Shown: in pieces, positions 24,700 to 36,500 of the stretch | Layout of the letters: every line of letters begins with the position of its first letter | Numbering within the stretch: position 1 is the first letter of the stretch | Assembly: GCA_018340805.1 (NCBI GenBank) | Contig: JACMZG010001908.1 | Span: forward strand, 45,554,117-45,618,116 | Direction of reading: 5' to 3' | Length of the DNA: 64,000 nucleotides | Source of the DNA: Microvelia longipes | Taxonomy: Eukaryota > Arthropoda > Insecta > Hemiptera > Veliidae | Translations under genes and position numbers: made by a program | Notes under the pieces: generated by a model | Told to the model about the DNA's origin: nothing | The model's database searches: none | The model's input: the letters and a program-made list of their open reading frames with translations, nothing else

Positions 24700-24790
24700 C
24701 TAAAATCGGGGTTTGGTGACCGAACGGAGAAGAAATTGAGCGACAACAGCTGATCTATTTAACAAAAAATGTTGCCAACTTTATTCCATC
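24700..24790 (-). promoter_or_regulatory. Probable ATP synthase gamma promoter
   Basis: About 70-160 bp upstream of the ATG on the minus strand: CAGCTGAT (24747-24754 on the plus strand; E-box of insect housekeeping promoters, Ohler motif 5) and TTGGCAACATT (complement at 24768-24778). No TATA box. The same pair of words recurs at 38697-38769. Confidence 0.4.
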
Positions 24791-25399
24791 TTAAAAGATT
24801 TTTTTAGAAGTTGGATTTAGGCTTAAGAATCTATTTTATTTATTACATTTGAAATATACGAAAACTAAAACTATATTATAACCTTTTATATCAAAAGGTT
24901 AAATATATTTTTAATCGATTTTAAAAAACTTCCACCTTAACAAGATTTGGCACGTGTTTACATTTGTTCATATCCTTACTTTCATGTAACCTTTCTTTTG
25001 TTTAACGAATGTGGTGGAGAGATGAATTATTGTGTTATGAAATCCACTTTTTAGTTATTTATTAATACTAGTTACTACTCAGTTTTAAAGCTATTGTGAC
25101 TTAAACTAACTGGTTAATTTAAATTGTAAGTATGTGATTTTATTTGTCCTAAAGTTTAGTTATTCATAGATGGATGTAATGTCCATATTTTGTAAATAAA
25201 TCTATTCAGTGAATAAAAATATGTATTGTATATTTATGTATGTATTGTATACTTGAATCACAATAACAAGTGAAAATGTCTCCCGGCTCGTCATGATAAG
25301 TATAGATGAGACTGACAGATTAAATTAGTACGTCCACACAGTATTCTAAATTCGCGGATCGTATTAAGTACGATATCTAAATATGGTTACATACATTTA

Positions 25400-26305
25400 C
25401 TACGCACACACAGCGTATGTAACAGGCGTTCGTATTGGATACGTATGCAATACGGTCAACTAACTTCACGGTTCTTACAGCGTTTTTGTTTATTTGATCG
25501 AGTGGGATTACGTGATAATAACTGATCCCACCAAAACATCGCGTCTTTTATAGTAAAGGTTCACTTTTGGTTATAAGGAAGTTTAAAGCAAAAAATATAT
25601 TTAATCAAATTGTGATTTCTTTGCATAATAGTAAAGTTACACTAAAAAAATAATATCTTAAAAGTTATTTGATCGAAAACTGTTATATAGAAGTGAAATA
25701 AAAGTTTGACGAGAAGGTTATCCGTTAAATACGATCGTCTCTAAAGGTACATACAGCATATTGGGGGATCCATTTGGATTCCATCTCCCTAATTCTAGCG
25801 TATGTGATCGGATCCCACATGGTTCAAACAGCCAATATTACCGTATTGAGAGATCGTATCCTATATGATCCGCGGATTTAGAAGTGTGTGTGAGCGTACT
25901 AACTGTAAGAACCATGTGGAGGGATTCCAGTCCGATATGCTAGAACTAGAGAGATGGAATCCAGGCGATCCCCCGATGCGCTGTATGTATCTTCAGAGGC
26001 GATCATATTTTACGGATAACCTTATCGAAATATTATTTCACTTGAATATTATCTTTTTTCATTAAATTATTATTTTTTAATGAAGTGTAAAATTATTATT
26101 ATGCAAAGAAATCACAATTAAATAAATATATTTTTTGTTTTAAACTTCCTTATAACCTGAGAGAACCTTCACCATAATGACGCGATGTTTTGGCAGGATC
26201 AGTCATGACGTCATCTTACTCCATGGACTAAACAAATATGGTGCAAGAACCGGATCGTATTAAATGTGTACGGTATACCTGTTAAATACGCTGTGTGTAT
26301 GTGTC
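25400..26305. mobile_element. Large fold-back / long-TIR element
   Basis: Two arms of about 430 bp face each other around a centre near 25850. Pairs include CACACAGCGTATG (25411) with its complement at about 26295, TTATAAGGAAGTTTAAA (25574) with TTTAAACTTCCTTATAA (26138), TTGTGATTTCTTTGCATAAT (25610) with its complement at 26092-26111, and GGTTATCCGT (25717) with ACGGATAACC at 26012. Arms are diverged, and an additional partial end-like sequence (ATTCGCGGATCGTAT) lies at 25350-25365. The open frame at 25865-26065 lies in an arm and is not a gene. Confidence 0.8.
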
Positions 26306-26309
26306 AAAA

Positions 26310-27338
26310 AAATAGTGTGAGCTTGATATAATATAAACCTATTTGGAGGGATATTAAACTGTGCTTAATCCCTCCTCCTCCCAGTGTAAAGCCTGCAGCT
26401 ACCTCTACTTTCTGTATTTCTTAATCAAATTTGGCTTAATCAAACTGTTTGTTGATAATAGGACACTCATCTCTTTGTTCGCACATGGAGTTTGGCTGGG
26501 GGTTCAACCCCAACTGTTCACACAGTATTTTTAATCCTTTTTTGTCAATTAAGAACTTATTTGAATAAAATTACAATTTAGACCCTATGCTTAAAACAAT
26601 GAGTTACAGAGTTGAACCCCGTGTTTTATCCTGTTCACACGACAACTACTAGGTCTTCAAACCACCTAGGTTGCAAAACCCCACTTCTGAACAAAGTTTA
26701 TTAGAACTGCTTTTATGTTTATCATATAATAATAGGACGTCATACATCTACAATAGTTGTAAAATGCCCTTTTTGGGGGAAAAATTACTTAAAGTTTTAA
26801 AAAGGAATTAAAAATAAGAAAAGCACAATTTACTTTGGTAAATATTTATAGTAATTAATATTCTTATTTTAATTACTGTCTTGTATCATATTTTTTTAAA
26901 TATGATATTTTTTAAATATTTGAATGTGATCGATTGAACAAGTGTTACTTACAGCTTTGCTCTGAATCTCGAATGATACATGTTGCCTGCATTTGTCCAA
27001 AACTAATGTATCATGTTAATTCAAATCTCAGGTGACATGACTTTTACGTAACTTCTGTATCAGGAACTATTCTAAAGTAGTCCCAGCGGCCAAAACTTTC
27101 CTGAAATATGACAATAAATTCATTTGTTGATTATAATCCACTTTCATGTATTCTAAAGTCATTTAAGAGGAGTAGTGGAAAAATAGGTCAGGGAAATGAA
27201 CTGGTTTGTGTTTATTTCAATTTTTCATTTATTTATTTATTTAACTCAACTTAATGACTTTAAAAAAATGTATATGAGGATCAAGCAGGGCATCATTATT
27301 TATAGTTTTACATGTTGAATAAAATAAAACTGAATTAG
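26310..27338. other. Intergenic, no gene seen
   Basis: AT-rich intergenic DNA without convincing ORFs, RNA genes or repeat borders. Confidence 0.55.
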
Positions 27339-27610
27339 GAAAAGTAATAATGAAGACAGCAGTCCAAGTTTTGTGAGATTAATTTATGTCATCAAAGCTT
27401 TCGCACAAGCGATGCTTGGCATCCTCAGTGAATCTAATAACAAGTAAACAAAACCATAAACCAATTACGAAAAACAGAAATAAAAAATACATACCAAACA
27501 AGGCAAAAACAATTCAAAACAAATGCAAGTTAATATTAAAATAATCATAGCAAATAATATTTGATGATAATCTAACAAAACTCGGACTGCTGTCTTCATT
27601 ATTACTTTTC
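27339..27610 (-). mobile_element. Solo PLE-type end with inverted terminal copy and hammerhead-like motif
   Basis: Outer inverted repeat: GGAAAAGTAATAATGAAGAC at 27338-27357 and its complement to 27610, continuing over AGCAGTCC(A/G)AG. On the minus strand the interior is a T-rich tract followed by a hammerhead-like box pair and the end sequence, i.e. the same order as the pseudo-LTR at 205-745, including the inverted copy of the end in front. I infer a solo pseudo-LTR of a second PLE family. A simple MITE is the alternative. Confidence 0.6.
27375..27440 (-). ncRNA. Hammerhead-like motif, second family
   Basis: Minus strand: CTGAGGA (complement at 27422-27428, fits CUGANGA), stem II GCCAAGC/GCTTG(T)GC with loop ATC, GAAA (complement 27399-27402), then palindromic AGCT as stem III and a T at the cleavage position. 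Stem I starts TGA with TCA across the core. Layout is as in the PLE copy, including one extra T after the first box. Activity untested. Confidence 0.55.
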
Positions 27611-27660
27611 ATAATTAAGATTTGTCACAGTCCATTAAACTTAATTCTGAAAATAAAACT

Positions 27661-27765
27661 AGTTTAAGCACAATCAGGCCAGTGAGCAGTTTTAATCCTA
27701 GTGGTCACCCATCCACCTACTGTCCAAGCTCAATCCTCCTTAACAATAGTGGTTGTTGATATACT
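27661..27765 (-). repeat. 5S-rRNA-derived repeat, copy B
   Basis: Minus strand: TTAAGGAGGATTGAGC...GGACAGTAGGTGGATGGGTGACC, equivalent to 5S box A and box C, followed by ACTAGGATTAAAACT, which is shared with the copy at 34655-34730. Confidence 0.6.
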
Positions 27766-27881
27766 AGTCCTATATACCTATGGTATAAATGAGGAAAAGT
27801 AAAAAATTGGCTGACTTTCCATTTTTAATTAGTTATAAATGTCCTATTATATTGTTTCTTATACTTCTGTGTTGCAGGAAA

Positions 27882-29636
27882 ATGGCTAAAACACATTCCG
27901 CCACCAAAGCCCCGCGCAAGCAGGGTATGAATCACTCCAATCACAGTATGAATCCTGAAAGGTCGACTGAAGGCCTGAAAGGAGTGGCTCGTCCTAGAAC
28001 TAAGGGAACAATCAAAAGGTTGCAGATGTACAGAAATTTTAAAGCCAAAAGAGATAGGCACGGAAAAATTCTCACTCCTGCTCCTTTTCAGGGATGGTTG
28101 CCGTCTGGAACTGTTGCTAGAGTTGAACCTAATCGTAAATGGTTTGAGAATTCTCGTGTCATTGGGCAAAAAGCATTACAAAAATTTCAGGATGAAATAG
28201 GGAAAGCTGTGAAAAACCCATATGATGTAGTCATGAAAGCTACCAATTTACCTATAACTCTTTTAAATGAAAAAGCTAAAAATGCCAGAGTTCATATTCT
28301 TGATACACAATCTTTTGAATCGACTTTCGGTAAAAAGAAAACTAGGAAGAGGCCTAATATAAGTGTTGCAGACGAGCAACATTTATCCAGTGCTGTCACT
28401 TCTATGAATGAAAGTTATTCTAAAGATTCCGATTTTGACATTGTTAAAGAAGATACTGGAGAGAAGAAATCTGCCAGAGATTGGATTATGTTCGCTGGTC
28501 AAAGTAAGAGAGTTTGGAATGAGTTGTATAAAGTGATAGATTCATCTGACGTCGTTCTTATGGTTTTGGATGCTCGGGACCCTATGGGTACAAGGTCACA
28601 TCACATAGAACACTTTCTTAAAACTGAGAAAAAACATAAACATTTAATATTTATTCTAAATAAAGTTGACTTAGTGCCTACTTGGGTAACAAAGAAGTGG
28701 GTCGCTATATTAAGTGCTGAATACCCTACAGTCGCTTTCCATGCATCAATCACTCATCCTTTTGGTAAAGGTGCATTGATTAATTTATTAAGGCAGTTCA
28801 CTAAACTACATGCTGACAAAAAACAAATAAGTGTTGGCCTCGTCGGATATCCAAACGTTGGTAAGAGTTCTGTTATTAATACATTAAGGTCTAAAAAGGT
28901 ATGTAAAGTTGCTCCCATTGCTGGTGAAACTAAAGTGTGGCAATATGTCACACTGATGAGGAAAATATATCTTATAGATTGTCCAGGTGTTATTTATGGT
29001 TCTGGTGAATCTGAATCAGACACAGAAAAAGTTCTTCGAGGCATTGTAAGAACAGAGCTACTGCCTGATCCTGAGTATTATATTCCGTCTGTTTTAGAAA
29101 AAGTTAAAAAAGAATATATTGCAAGAACTTATGGTATTACCGATTGGATCGATGTTGAAGACTTTCTGACTAAATTAGCCAATAAGACTGGAAAACTTTT
29201 AAAGGGGGGAGAACCTGATATTGTGATAGTAGCTAGAATGATGTTAAATGATTGGCAAAGAGGAAGATTGCCGTATTTCTCACCACCTCCTGAATCAGAA
29301 ATTGTTAACTCAGCGGATCTTAAGAAACCTCTAATTAGTGTAGTTCAAGATTTCAGTCAAATTAAAGTTTGTGAAGAATTCGCTTCTGGAGAAGACATTG
29401 ACAAGCCAAATTCGTCTTCTGAAAAAGTTTCAGACGAGACTCAAGAACCTATGGAAGAAGAGGACTCGAGCTCTGATGAAGATCCAGACATTTATAAAGG
29501 AAAAGAAGAACAAGTTGAAATAGATTATTCCCTAACAAGTAAAGAAAGAAGAAGGAATATGAGGAATATGAAAAGGAAAAAGGTTGGAAGTAATTTTTAC
29601 GAGGTTTCAAATGTTAAAAATAGAAGCAATAGGTAA
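27882..29636 (+). CDS. GNL2: Nucleolar GTPase GNL2 / NGP-1 (Ns2)
   Basis: Nucleolar GTP-binding protein of the YlqF/YawG family, needed for pre-60S ribosome assembly and export. 584 residues from the ATG at 27882; human is 731, the difference being mostly a shorter acidic C-terminal part. N-terminal domain: [47 protein letters not shown]. The GTPase is circularly permuted: G4 LNKVD (about 258-262), G1 GYPNVGKSS (322-330), switch region [13 protein letters not shown]3 DCPG (366-369). Then [10 protein letters not shown] and [12 protein letters not shown], a Ser/Glu/Asp-rich tract and a basic tail with LTSKERRR. A clear acceptor (TGTGTTGCAG) ends 4 bp before the ATG, so a non-coding 5' exon lies upstream and the open frame before the ATG is intronic. 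Confidence 0.97.
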   Translation: MAKTHSATKAPRKQGMNHSNHSMNPERSTEGLKGVARPRTKGTIKRLQMYRNFKAKRDRHGKILTPAPFQGWLPSGTVARVEPNRKWFENSRVIGQKALQKFQDEIGKAVKNPYDVVMKATNLPITLLNEKAKNARVHILDTQSFESTFGKKKTRKRPNISVADEQHLSSAVTSMNESYSKDSDFDIVKEDTGEKKSARDWIMFAGQSKRVWNELYKVIDSSDVVLMVLDARDPMGTRSHHIEHFLKTEKKHKHLIFILNKVDLVPTWVTKKWVAILSAEYPTVAFHASITHPFGKGALINLLRQFTKLHADKKQISVGLVGYPNVGKSSVINTLRSKKVCKVAPIAGETKVWQYVTLMRKIYLIDCPGVIYGSGESESDTEKVLRGIVRTELLPDPEYYIPSVLEKVKKEYIARTYGITDWIDVEDFLTKLANKTGKLLKGGEPDIVIVARMMLNDWQRGRLPYFSPPPESEIVNSADLKKPLISVVQDFSQIKVCEEFASGEDIDKPNSSSEKVSDETQEPMEEEDSSSDEDPDIYKGKEEQVEIDYSLTSKERRRNMRNMKRKKVGSNFYEVSNVKNRSNR

Positions 29637-29663
29637 TAAAGTTTGTTATTTTTTGTTAATAAA
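29635..29663 (+). terminator. GNL2 poly(A) signals
   Basis: AATAAA overlaps the stop codon (29635-29640) and a second lies at 29658-29663. The second is the more plausible signal and would give a very short 3' UTR. Confidence 0.5.
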
Positions 29664-30640
29664 AAAGTGTCTTTTTATTACTCTTGCTCTTATGGTGTCT
29701 ACATTGATAGAAGAGTAGCATATTGATAGAAGCAGTAGTTGTCAGTAGAACTACCACATTATTTCACAACTTACAAATTAAGTAATAAGAGATATTTAAA
29801 TTAGATCTGTAGTCATCTTCATTCATTAAACAGAATTCTAAGGTTAGCCATATTGTTCTTTCAATAGCCATTTGTGTTCAATAGATGATTCTGCTTCCTA
29901 TGTGTTTAATGCCTGCAGACGACACCCCAAGTAGTTGAAATATACATTGCAGTTAACATATAATTGTTTTAGTAAACACTATTGTTGTAGTAAATTAAAA
30001 CTAATTTATGAAATAATAATAGAAGTAGGACTTGCTCAGTCGGACCAAGGAGCGTGGTTTTCTTACAGTGTGTTCCCACAAGAGAATTAACATCTTCACC
30101 ACCCCTAGTATATATTCCTCTATGCACCACCCATGAAAATTATTATGAATACAATGATGCCAGTAATAGCCAACCGTAAGTTATTCAGTCTCTTTGCTTG
30201 GTATGTTTCATCCACTTTATTTACTCTTGGTAGGTTTAAATTATTGAAATGTATTAATCGAACATTTCAATATTTAATACTGTTATAATATACTAGGTAT
30301 TGGCATGTGAGCTGTGGAAGATCCCCCATGTGCTGTCAAAATTAGTAAAATAAAATTGTTAACACATCAATATTATTTTGATTAATTTTAATGTCAAAAT
30401 AAAATAAATGTATTAGTTTTAAATTCCTACACCTAAAAAGACCCATTTGCAATAAATTAATCCATTCTTGTTTATTTAATTTCCACTATTTATACTATCT
30501 TACATTATGGTGAAATATTTCATTCCACCATAATGTTATTATATTTTTACTGGAAGGTTATTATTGGCATGTAGTAAACAATATTGAATTTACAATATGA
30601 ATGTGTCATGATATGATAAAAAGTTTTCTTATTGATTGGG
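29664..30640. other. Intergenic, no gene seen
   Basis: No ORF, RNA gene or repeat border that I can support. Confidence 0.5.
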
Positions 30641-30657
30641 ATTATTAACTTAGCTCA

Positions 30658-31170
30658 ATGAACACAAATAAATCTACTGTAAGTGTAAAACAATTAATTG
30701 AATCATTAAGAAAGCACAAAGGTAAAAAGTTTATTTATCGTGATGGTAAAGTTGAAACTTTAGATCCAGAAGAATCATATAGTGAAGTGATTCCCAGAAT
30801 AATAATTTTAAACAGAGGCTGCAAACATAAAATATCAAGTGAGAAAAATAACAAGATTACGCAAACCAATATAACATATGTCCAACCTACTTCAGGCCAT
30901 GAAAACTTTGTAAAACAGAAAAATGCAGCCACACAGTATGAAATAGTCGACTCTCAATCGAATATTTGTTATTTCTGTAGCAATGTTATGAATAAGGGTG
31001 AAAATCAATTTTTATACAATTTAATTGGCAAAGATAGATGGAACAGAGTGACAGGCTCTAGTTCAGACAAGCAGCAAGGTTTGACACAGAAACCTTATGT
31101 GGAAAATGGCTTTATTAATCAAGCTTCTCAAACATACAGAAGACATTTAAGTTTATTATGTTGCAAATAA
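30658..31170 (+). CDS. Unidentified 170-residue protein
   Basis: ATG at 30658, stop at 31168-31170. Not recognised. The N-terminus is basic and helical-looking (VSVKQLIESLRKHKGKKFIY), with a middle region rich in Asn, Gln, Lys and Ser and a CYFCSNVMNKGE segment (about residues 103-114). There are five more or less isolated cysteines, including a C-terminal pair (LLCCK). No signal peptide or membrane segment. An acceptor-like TTAACTTAG ends 4 bp before the ATG, as in the neighbouring GNL2, so a 5' non-coding exon is possible; AATAAA directly after the stop (31168-31173) may serve as poly(A) signal. Isolated length, context and same strand as GNL2 suggest a real small gene, but this is uncertain. 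Confidence 0.5.
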   Translation: MNTNKSTVSVKQLIESLRKHKGKKFIYRDGKVETLDPEESYSEVIPRIIILNRGCKHKISSEKNNKITQTNITYVQPTSGHENFVKQKNAATQYEIVDSQSNICYFCSNVMNKGENQFLYNLIGKDRWNRVTGSSSDKQQGLTQKPYVENGFINQASQTYRRHLSLLCCK

Positions 31171-31689
31171 AATACTGTGATAAAAGTGCCACTATCGCTG
31201 TAATATTGCCTCTGTGGTTTTTTGCTGATATATATAATGTATTTTTGTGTATATATATTTTGTACTGATATAAACTTGTATGTATAGATATTGTGCATAA
31301 TATACACAATATTTATATTTATACTTGTCTGTACATGAAGTGTATGTTTTGAACTTATATTATGTACTTTTGTATTGTGTAACTCTTTGAAATGCCACAC
31401 ACGCAGTCGTAGTGTAGGGAGGGTGTGAAAGGAGGTAGTATGGGTATTTATCTAGTTACTTCTATAAAATTACAAGGGCGACACCCTTTTTTGGCTTTCT
31501 AATGCGTTCTTGGTAAAAACAGGCAAACTAATCGTTGGGTGCCAGCAATGTTGCAATAGCTGTAGGCTGTACATGAAAGTGAGAGGAGGGCTCCTCTACC
31601 ACCAAACTTTTTCTAAAAACAACACAGGATCTACTGTTAAAGCTGAACTTAACTACTATGATAAAATCAAGTGTTAGCATGTACGCATT

Positions 31690-32625
31690 CCTGAGATCGG
31701 CCGGTATCTAGGTCCAACACCAGGTTGGTGTGATTCCTTAAGGTCAGTGGTCAGTGCCACAACATTAACACATGTCATCTTATTGATTTCGAGAAAACCG
31801 AGGTACCAGCGAATGTTCCTCGATTTAAGACAGGCCGTAAGGGAAGCTATAGAAATGGCGGGGGTTACACGGATTCTAGTCCCGTCAGCAATATACCTAT
31901 ACTAAGTATTTCAGCTTTCGCCGACAGAATTTGCTTTCTTCCAGTTCATTGTTAGTTTAGCTTTCGAGTACTTTTTGTAAGTTCTGAACGTGCTGTTGTA
32001 ACGACGACGTGAAGATAATACTGTCGTTTAGGTAGACAAAAACATACAGTTTCAAGTCAGCTCCTAAGACGTTGGCTAAGAGGCGCTTTCACGTTTCCAG
32101 GGAATTGTGGAGATCGAAAGGAAATCTTTTGAACTTGAAGTGTCCGCAGCTAGGAACGGTGAAGGCTGAGTATTTTATGGTGCTCTTTGGTTAAAGGAAC
32201 ATGCCAGTAGGCCGATTAAATAGCAAATGATGACAAGGGCTTGGCGTTCATAAGCCTATCTATAATGTAGTTGACGTATGAGAACTGTTAGGCGTCTCAT
32301 AGCATTAATCTTTCGACGCAAAATCGCTGGCACCCATTCGGCTTTTTCACCATGACAACCAGAGACTGTTGGATTTCTCCACTACTCCTTTAGCCATCAT
32401 TTTCTGCGCAGAAAAATAAACAGTAGTTAGATTGTTTGATAGGTTTTGCCTCACCTTACATTGATCTTAAGTTCTACGACGGAATCTCAACCTAATTCCC
32501 CAACCTTGATGACGTACGAAGAGATAGTATTCTTGAGAATCGGAAAGGACTGCTGTTATTCGTAGGAAAGGTTGTCGAAGAGACGAGTGGTAACTCGTCT
32601 AGAAGACGATAGCAACAGCTATAAA
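31690..32625 (-). mobile_element. Ty3/Gypsy-type pol relic (reverse transcriptase)
   Basis: On the minus strand, through frameshifts and stops, the canonical order of a Ty3/Gypsy RT is readable: MAKGVVEKSNS (about 32395), RFCVE-like, FKFKRFPFDLHNSLET (about 32115), ADLKLYVFVYLNDSIIF (about 32060-32015, catalytic YLDD changed to YLND), FCRRKLKYL (about 31935), then the RWYLG region near 31815. No LTRs, integrase or protease identified. A long-dead fragment. Confidence 0.75.
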
Positions 32626-32637
32626 ATATTGAAAGAA

Positions 32638-32835
32638 AAAGTCTGACTCTAATACCTAGTAAGAAAACATAGACTCGTTTCTCTTCTTCTTTAACATCTC
32701 AACGGTTTAGCACTGATGATGGCCTCTAGTTAGGTTAAAAGTGCTTTGTCAATAAAGTTTTGTTTTGATGAGAGCCTTTTTTTCTGACATTATTTATGAT
32801 GTACTCAATTCACGCTCATTCTTCTGATACAGCAT
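32638..32835 (+). mobile_element. PLE pseudo-LTR fragment with inactive hammerhead
   Basis: Matches 332-745 with an internal deletion of about 200 bp (the T-rich tract): GTCTGACTCTAATACCTA...CATCTCAACGG, then GCACTGATGATGGCCTC...CAATAAAGTTTTGTTTTG and the body start ATTCACGCTCATTCT. The second core box is AAAA instead of GAAA and stem III is AGTGCT, so this copy should not self-cleave. It is a different insertion from 79-3752 because bases outside the deletion also differ. Confidence 0.85.
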
Positions 32836-34654
32836 CAACTTTCTCCTTCCTGCTAGGCTAATTAGCAAGATAAGGTTCAAGCAGTTGTTTTCAAGGCGTT
32901 CAAGTTGTTCACTATCACTTACCGGTATATCTTCTTCTTTTAAAGATCAAATGAAAATGTAGTTTTTTGATTAGTTGATTTTATTTTAGAGGGTCTGCAA
33001 AATTCCATTTTGCGAACACTTTGAAATTTGCTTTCCTTTTGCTCTTCAGCGTGTTTTTACAAAAGTAAGGAAAAACGGCATGTTACGGATTGACATTAGA
33101 GAAACAATGCTGAATTTTGATGCCGTGAGTATATTAAACATGTATTTTGTATTAAACGGAGCTATATTTTATTTAATTGTTCTGGCGAAATTTGTTACCT
33201 CTCTTCAATACTTATAAAACAAATATTCAAGTTCCCCTAGTAAAACATTAAATCACGTTGGTTCCGCTTTTAATAAAAAAAAAAAAAATGGCAGATTAAA
33301 CCATAAACAAACTTATGGCTGTAATTTGGTAAAGGTTTAGTATGGCTGTTCAGGTCAAACAAACATTGAGGTAGTGTAAGAAGATGCCCATTTTGTTTGA
33401 TAGTGAGAAAGGTAAAGGCCATTGCTTTGTCTTTTATTTTATTTTCTAAACGCATAAATATGTTCTTTAATATTTGGTTTTTGATAGTGATACGATTCAA
33501 AATGAAAATATTGCTTATCGCTTTTAGAGCCCTGATTAATAAATATTAATTTATTTTTACTTAATTCATACAGCAACGTTTTTTAAAACTTTAATTAATA
33601 CTTTTGCAATATTAAAAATAAGAGAAACAAGTTGAGTAAGAGATCGCTTGCAAAACTTAACCATGTAGCCCCTATACCAAGTCCTTTTAACTAGTGAAGT
33701 CTAGCGGCAATTTTCAAAACTTGGTGTCTCCACCCGATCCAGTACTTTACCGGCCTTTGATCTTGCCGTTTGTACTAACCAAACCGTTTCCAATTCGTCA
33801 TTATATAAAAAAAAAGTTCGTATCTCCGAAATAAAAAAAAAAAAAATTTAATTAAATATATAAATATGCATTTAATACTAAACTTTCATATTCATTTATT
33901 GAATGGTCGTTGTTTACATTTTATGAACAGTTTTCATAAAATTAAAAATCTCTTAATTAATTTGTAAAGAATTTTTTTGCTTAAAACAATTTGATTACAG
34001 TGATAGTGGTTACTTGTGATCAAAACTGTAATATTGAAAATGTTTTCAACCACGTTACTGTCTCGCATTCTTCTCTTCTCCGTCTTCTTTACCAAAGGTT
34101 TCATTTTATTTTAATATCTATACCTTGTAAATGTTTATAAAAACACGGACATAATTATCAAGGGGAGTTATTTAAGACGAGAAAGCGCGCAAATGTTTTT
34201 TAGAAGGGCAGCAATTATGTGAGTTGTGCATATACAACAAAAGAATGTATTTTGTCTATGACTATCAAGCTAACACATGGACAAAGAAGATAAAACTAAA
34301 CTCGCCTCCAATAGTTTTTTATCACTGTATTTCTATTAATTGTATCACTCTATAATATAATAAAAGGGACGCTGGTAACGGTCATAAACTGCATGGCAAT
34401 GTAGTATAGCACATATATTATTGTTTAATTACATACATTTGTATGTAATTAAATTCGTAACATAAACATAAAAAGTTACAGTTAAAAAGAAGAATCTTTA
34501 GACGCAAAAAGAATAAATTATAAGTTTACCTGAAATGATGAAATAATAGTTAAAAATCGGGTACAGGGTACCTAGCAACTTTTCTTCTCTTTGTCGGCCT
34601 TGCTACTCTCATGCTCATCTACTTCTTTTCGCTCTTTGTTCTGAAAGATAAGAT
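32836..34654. other. Intergenic, no supported gene
   Basis: AT-rich. One stretch with acceptor- and donor-like ends and an open frame (about 33049-33125) is too short to call. Otherwise nothing coding. Confidence 0.45.
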
Positions 34655-34730
34655 CAGTTTTAATAATAGTGGTGATCCGTCTACCTACTGACCTCGCTCA
34701 ATAGTGCTTAACATAAGTAATTCAATATTA
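34655..34730 (-). repeat. 5S-rRNA-derived repeat, copy C
   Basis: Minus strand GTTAAGCACTATTGAGCGAG + GTCAGTAGGTAGACGGATCACC corresponds to 5S box A to box C, then ATTATTAAAACTGATC as in copy B. Confidence 0.6.
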
Positions 34731-35155
34731 AGCGTGGATTTACTAGCTGTATAAAAATAAAACTTTGTATAAAGTGATTTCACACAACTAGGTGTTGTTC
34801 TCTTTATTTTTTTTTTCAAACGTATATGTGACATTTAGTCCAATCAATTTAGAAATTTTAAACCTCAATCTGTGAGAAATGCCTAGTGAGTTGAATTCTG
34901 GTAAACACCATTAGTATGGTGTATTAATGAACGTCAAAATCGACATTGTTATCTTGCCGGCTTGGAAAGTTTTAAGGGTTAAAAGGTCATGGAAATTAGA
35001 TTTCGCGAATATCCTGCGACTTATGGCTCGGATGTTAATGAAAGACATTACAAAAATTATTCCTTGTATTATTATCTACAAAAAATGTCTCTTAAATTAT
35101 TACTTTTTGGGACTTTTCAAAGAAAACACGAGCTTATGAATTTAGGGTCATGGAG

Positions 35156-35156
<1 letters not shown>

Positions 35157-35209
<53 letters not shown>

Positions 35210-35219
35210 ATATATTATA
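35157..35219. repeat. (TA)n microsatellite
   Basis: About 60 bp of TA. Tyr-Ile ORFs across it are artefacts. Confidence 0.95.
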
Positions 35220-35559
35220 TGAAATATATAAGAATACAAAAATCAACCTTGTTAATATACCGAACCCCATTGTTTACGAAATATTTGTCATTAATCCACA
35301 TTACTGACTTCACAAACATTTTAAGAAATCACAAATCGCGCTGGCTTTTGTTTTACACATGTACTGCTATGTATGTATATGGTTACATTGTATTACTAGT
35401 ATTAGTTACGATTTTATTGATTGACATATATAACATAATGTCAAGAAATCACGTTTTTCGGTAAATAGATTTGAAAATTTGATTATATCGTGGCAGCATG
35501 CCACTTATTACTAAGTATATCCAAGATATACCAAGTATATCTTGTTGGATTATAAAATT

Positions 35560-35710
35560 AAGCTGCATCGAGCGTGGTCTGAGCCTGGATGAGTGACCTC
35601 TGGGAATGAAACGAGCAAACCGAGTCCCAAGACGGGTTAAAGTATAAATTTAACGACTCGGGTAAGATGAGCGTAGCAATTTCGATGTGATGAGTGAAAT
35701 TTTACATAGT
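35560..35710 (+). repeat. 5S-rRNA-derived repeat, copy D
   Basis: AAGCTGCATCGAGCGTGGTC + TGAGCCTGGATGAGTGACC is the best 5S match in the window (box A, intermediate element, box C in order). Body: GAAACGAGCAAACCGAGTCC, GGTAAGATGAGCGTAGCAAT, TGATGAGTGAAATTTTAC. Confidence 0.72.
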
Positions 35711-36348
35711 GAAATATAAATGATGTGGATAGTAACCAATACTTTGATGATAATTTGATGCGCAAGAGCATTTTTGCGCTGGTAAATTCGGTTACTTCTT
35801 TTCATGAAGCAACTGAGTCAGAAAAATAATATTTTCCTTTCGTTGTTGTCTCTGATAGTTTCATAAAGTATTATTAATAGGATTTTGTAAAAAAAGTTTC
35901 ATTAAAGAGAAAAATCTTGCCGAGGAAAAACATTTTTAATGAAATCTATTTTACCCCGTCTTCATTCTTTAATAAAGCAACTTGATTAAAACACAGCCAC
36001 GATTTGTGGTGTTTTATTAAATGGAAAAAACTGAGTAGCATTAAATTTTACAAGACTTCATTAGATTAAATTTTCATTTCCTTTTAGAAAATGTTTTTTC
36101 TAAATCACTCTTCGACTTACTAGGTTTATCCACTGAGACATCTGTGGAAAGGAAGAGTAGCCTCCATTAGATGATTTTTCTTATTAAAGTTATATTATAT
36201 TAGTTTCCTCAGGAGTGGGGAAAATACTTTATCCAAGATTGATGTGAATATTGACATTTTATGTCTATTAACATGTACCGAATATACGTCTTTACTTTAC
36301 GTTGTTCTAGAAAAATTCTTCTTACTCTCGGCACTAGTGCCGAATATG

Positions 36349-36500
<152 letters not shown>

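Noticed and set aside
25865..26065. 66-codon ORF with several Cys and Arg
   Set aside because: It lies wholly in one arm of the fold-back element and its mirror arm does not keep it.
33049..33125. Possible small coding exon (CTCTTCAG acceptor, open frame RVFTKVRKNGMLRIDI, GTGAGT donor)
   Set aside because: Splice words and frame are suggestive, but there are no partner exons or recognised family; chance cannot be excluded.
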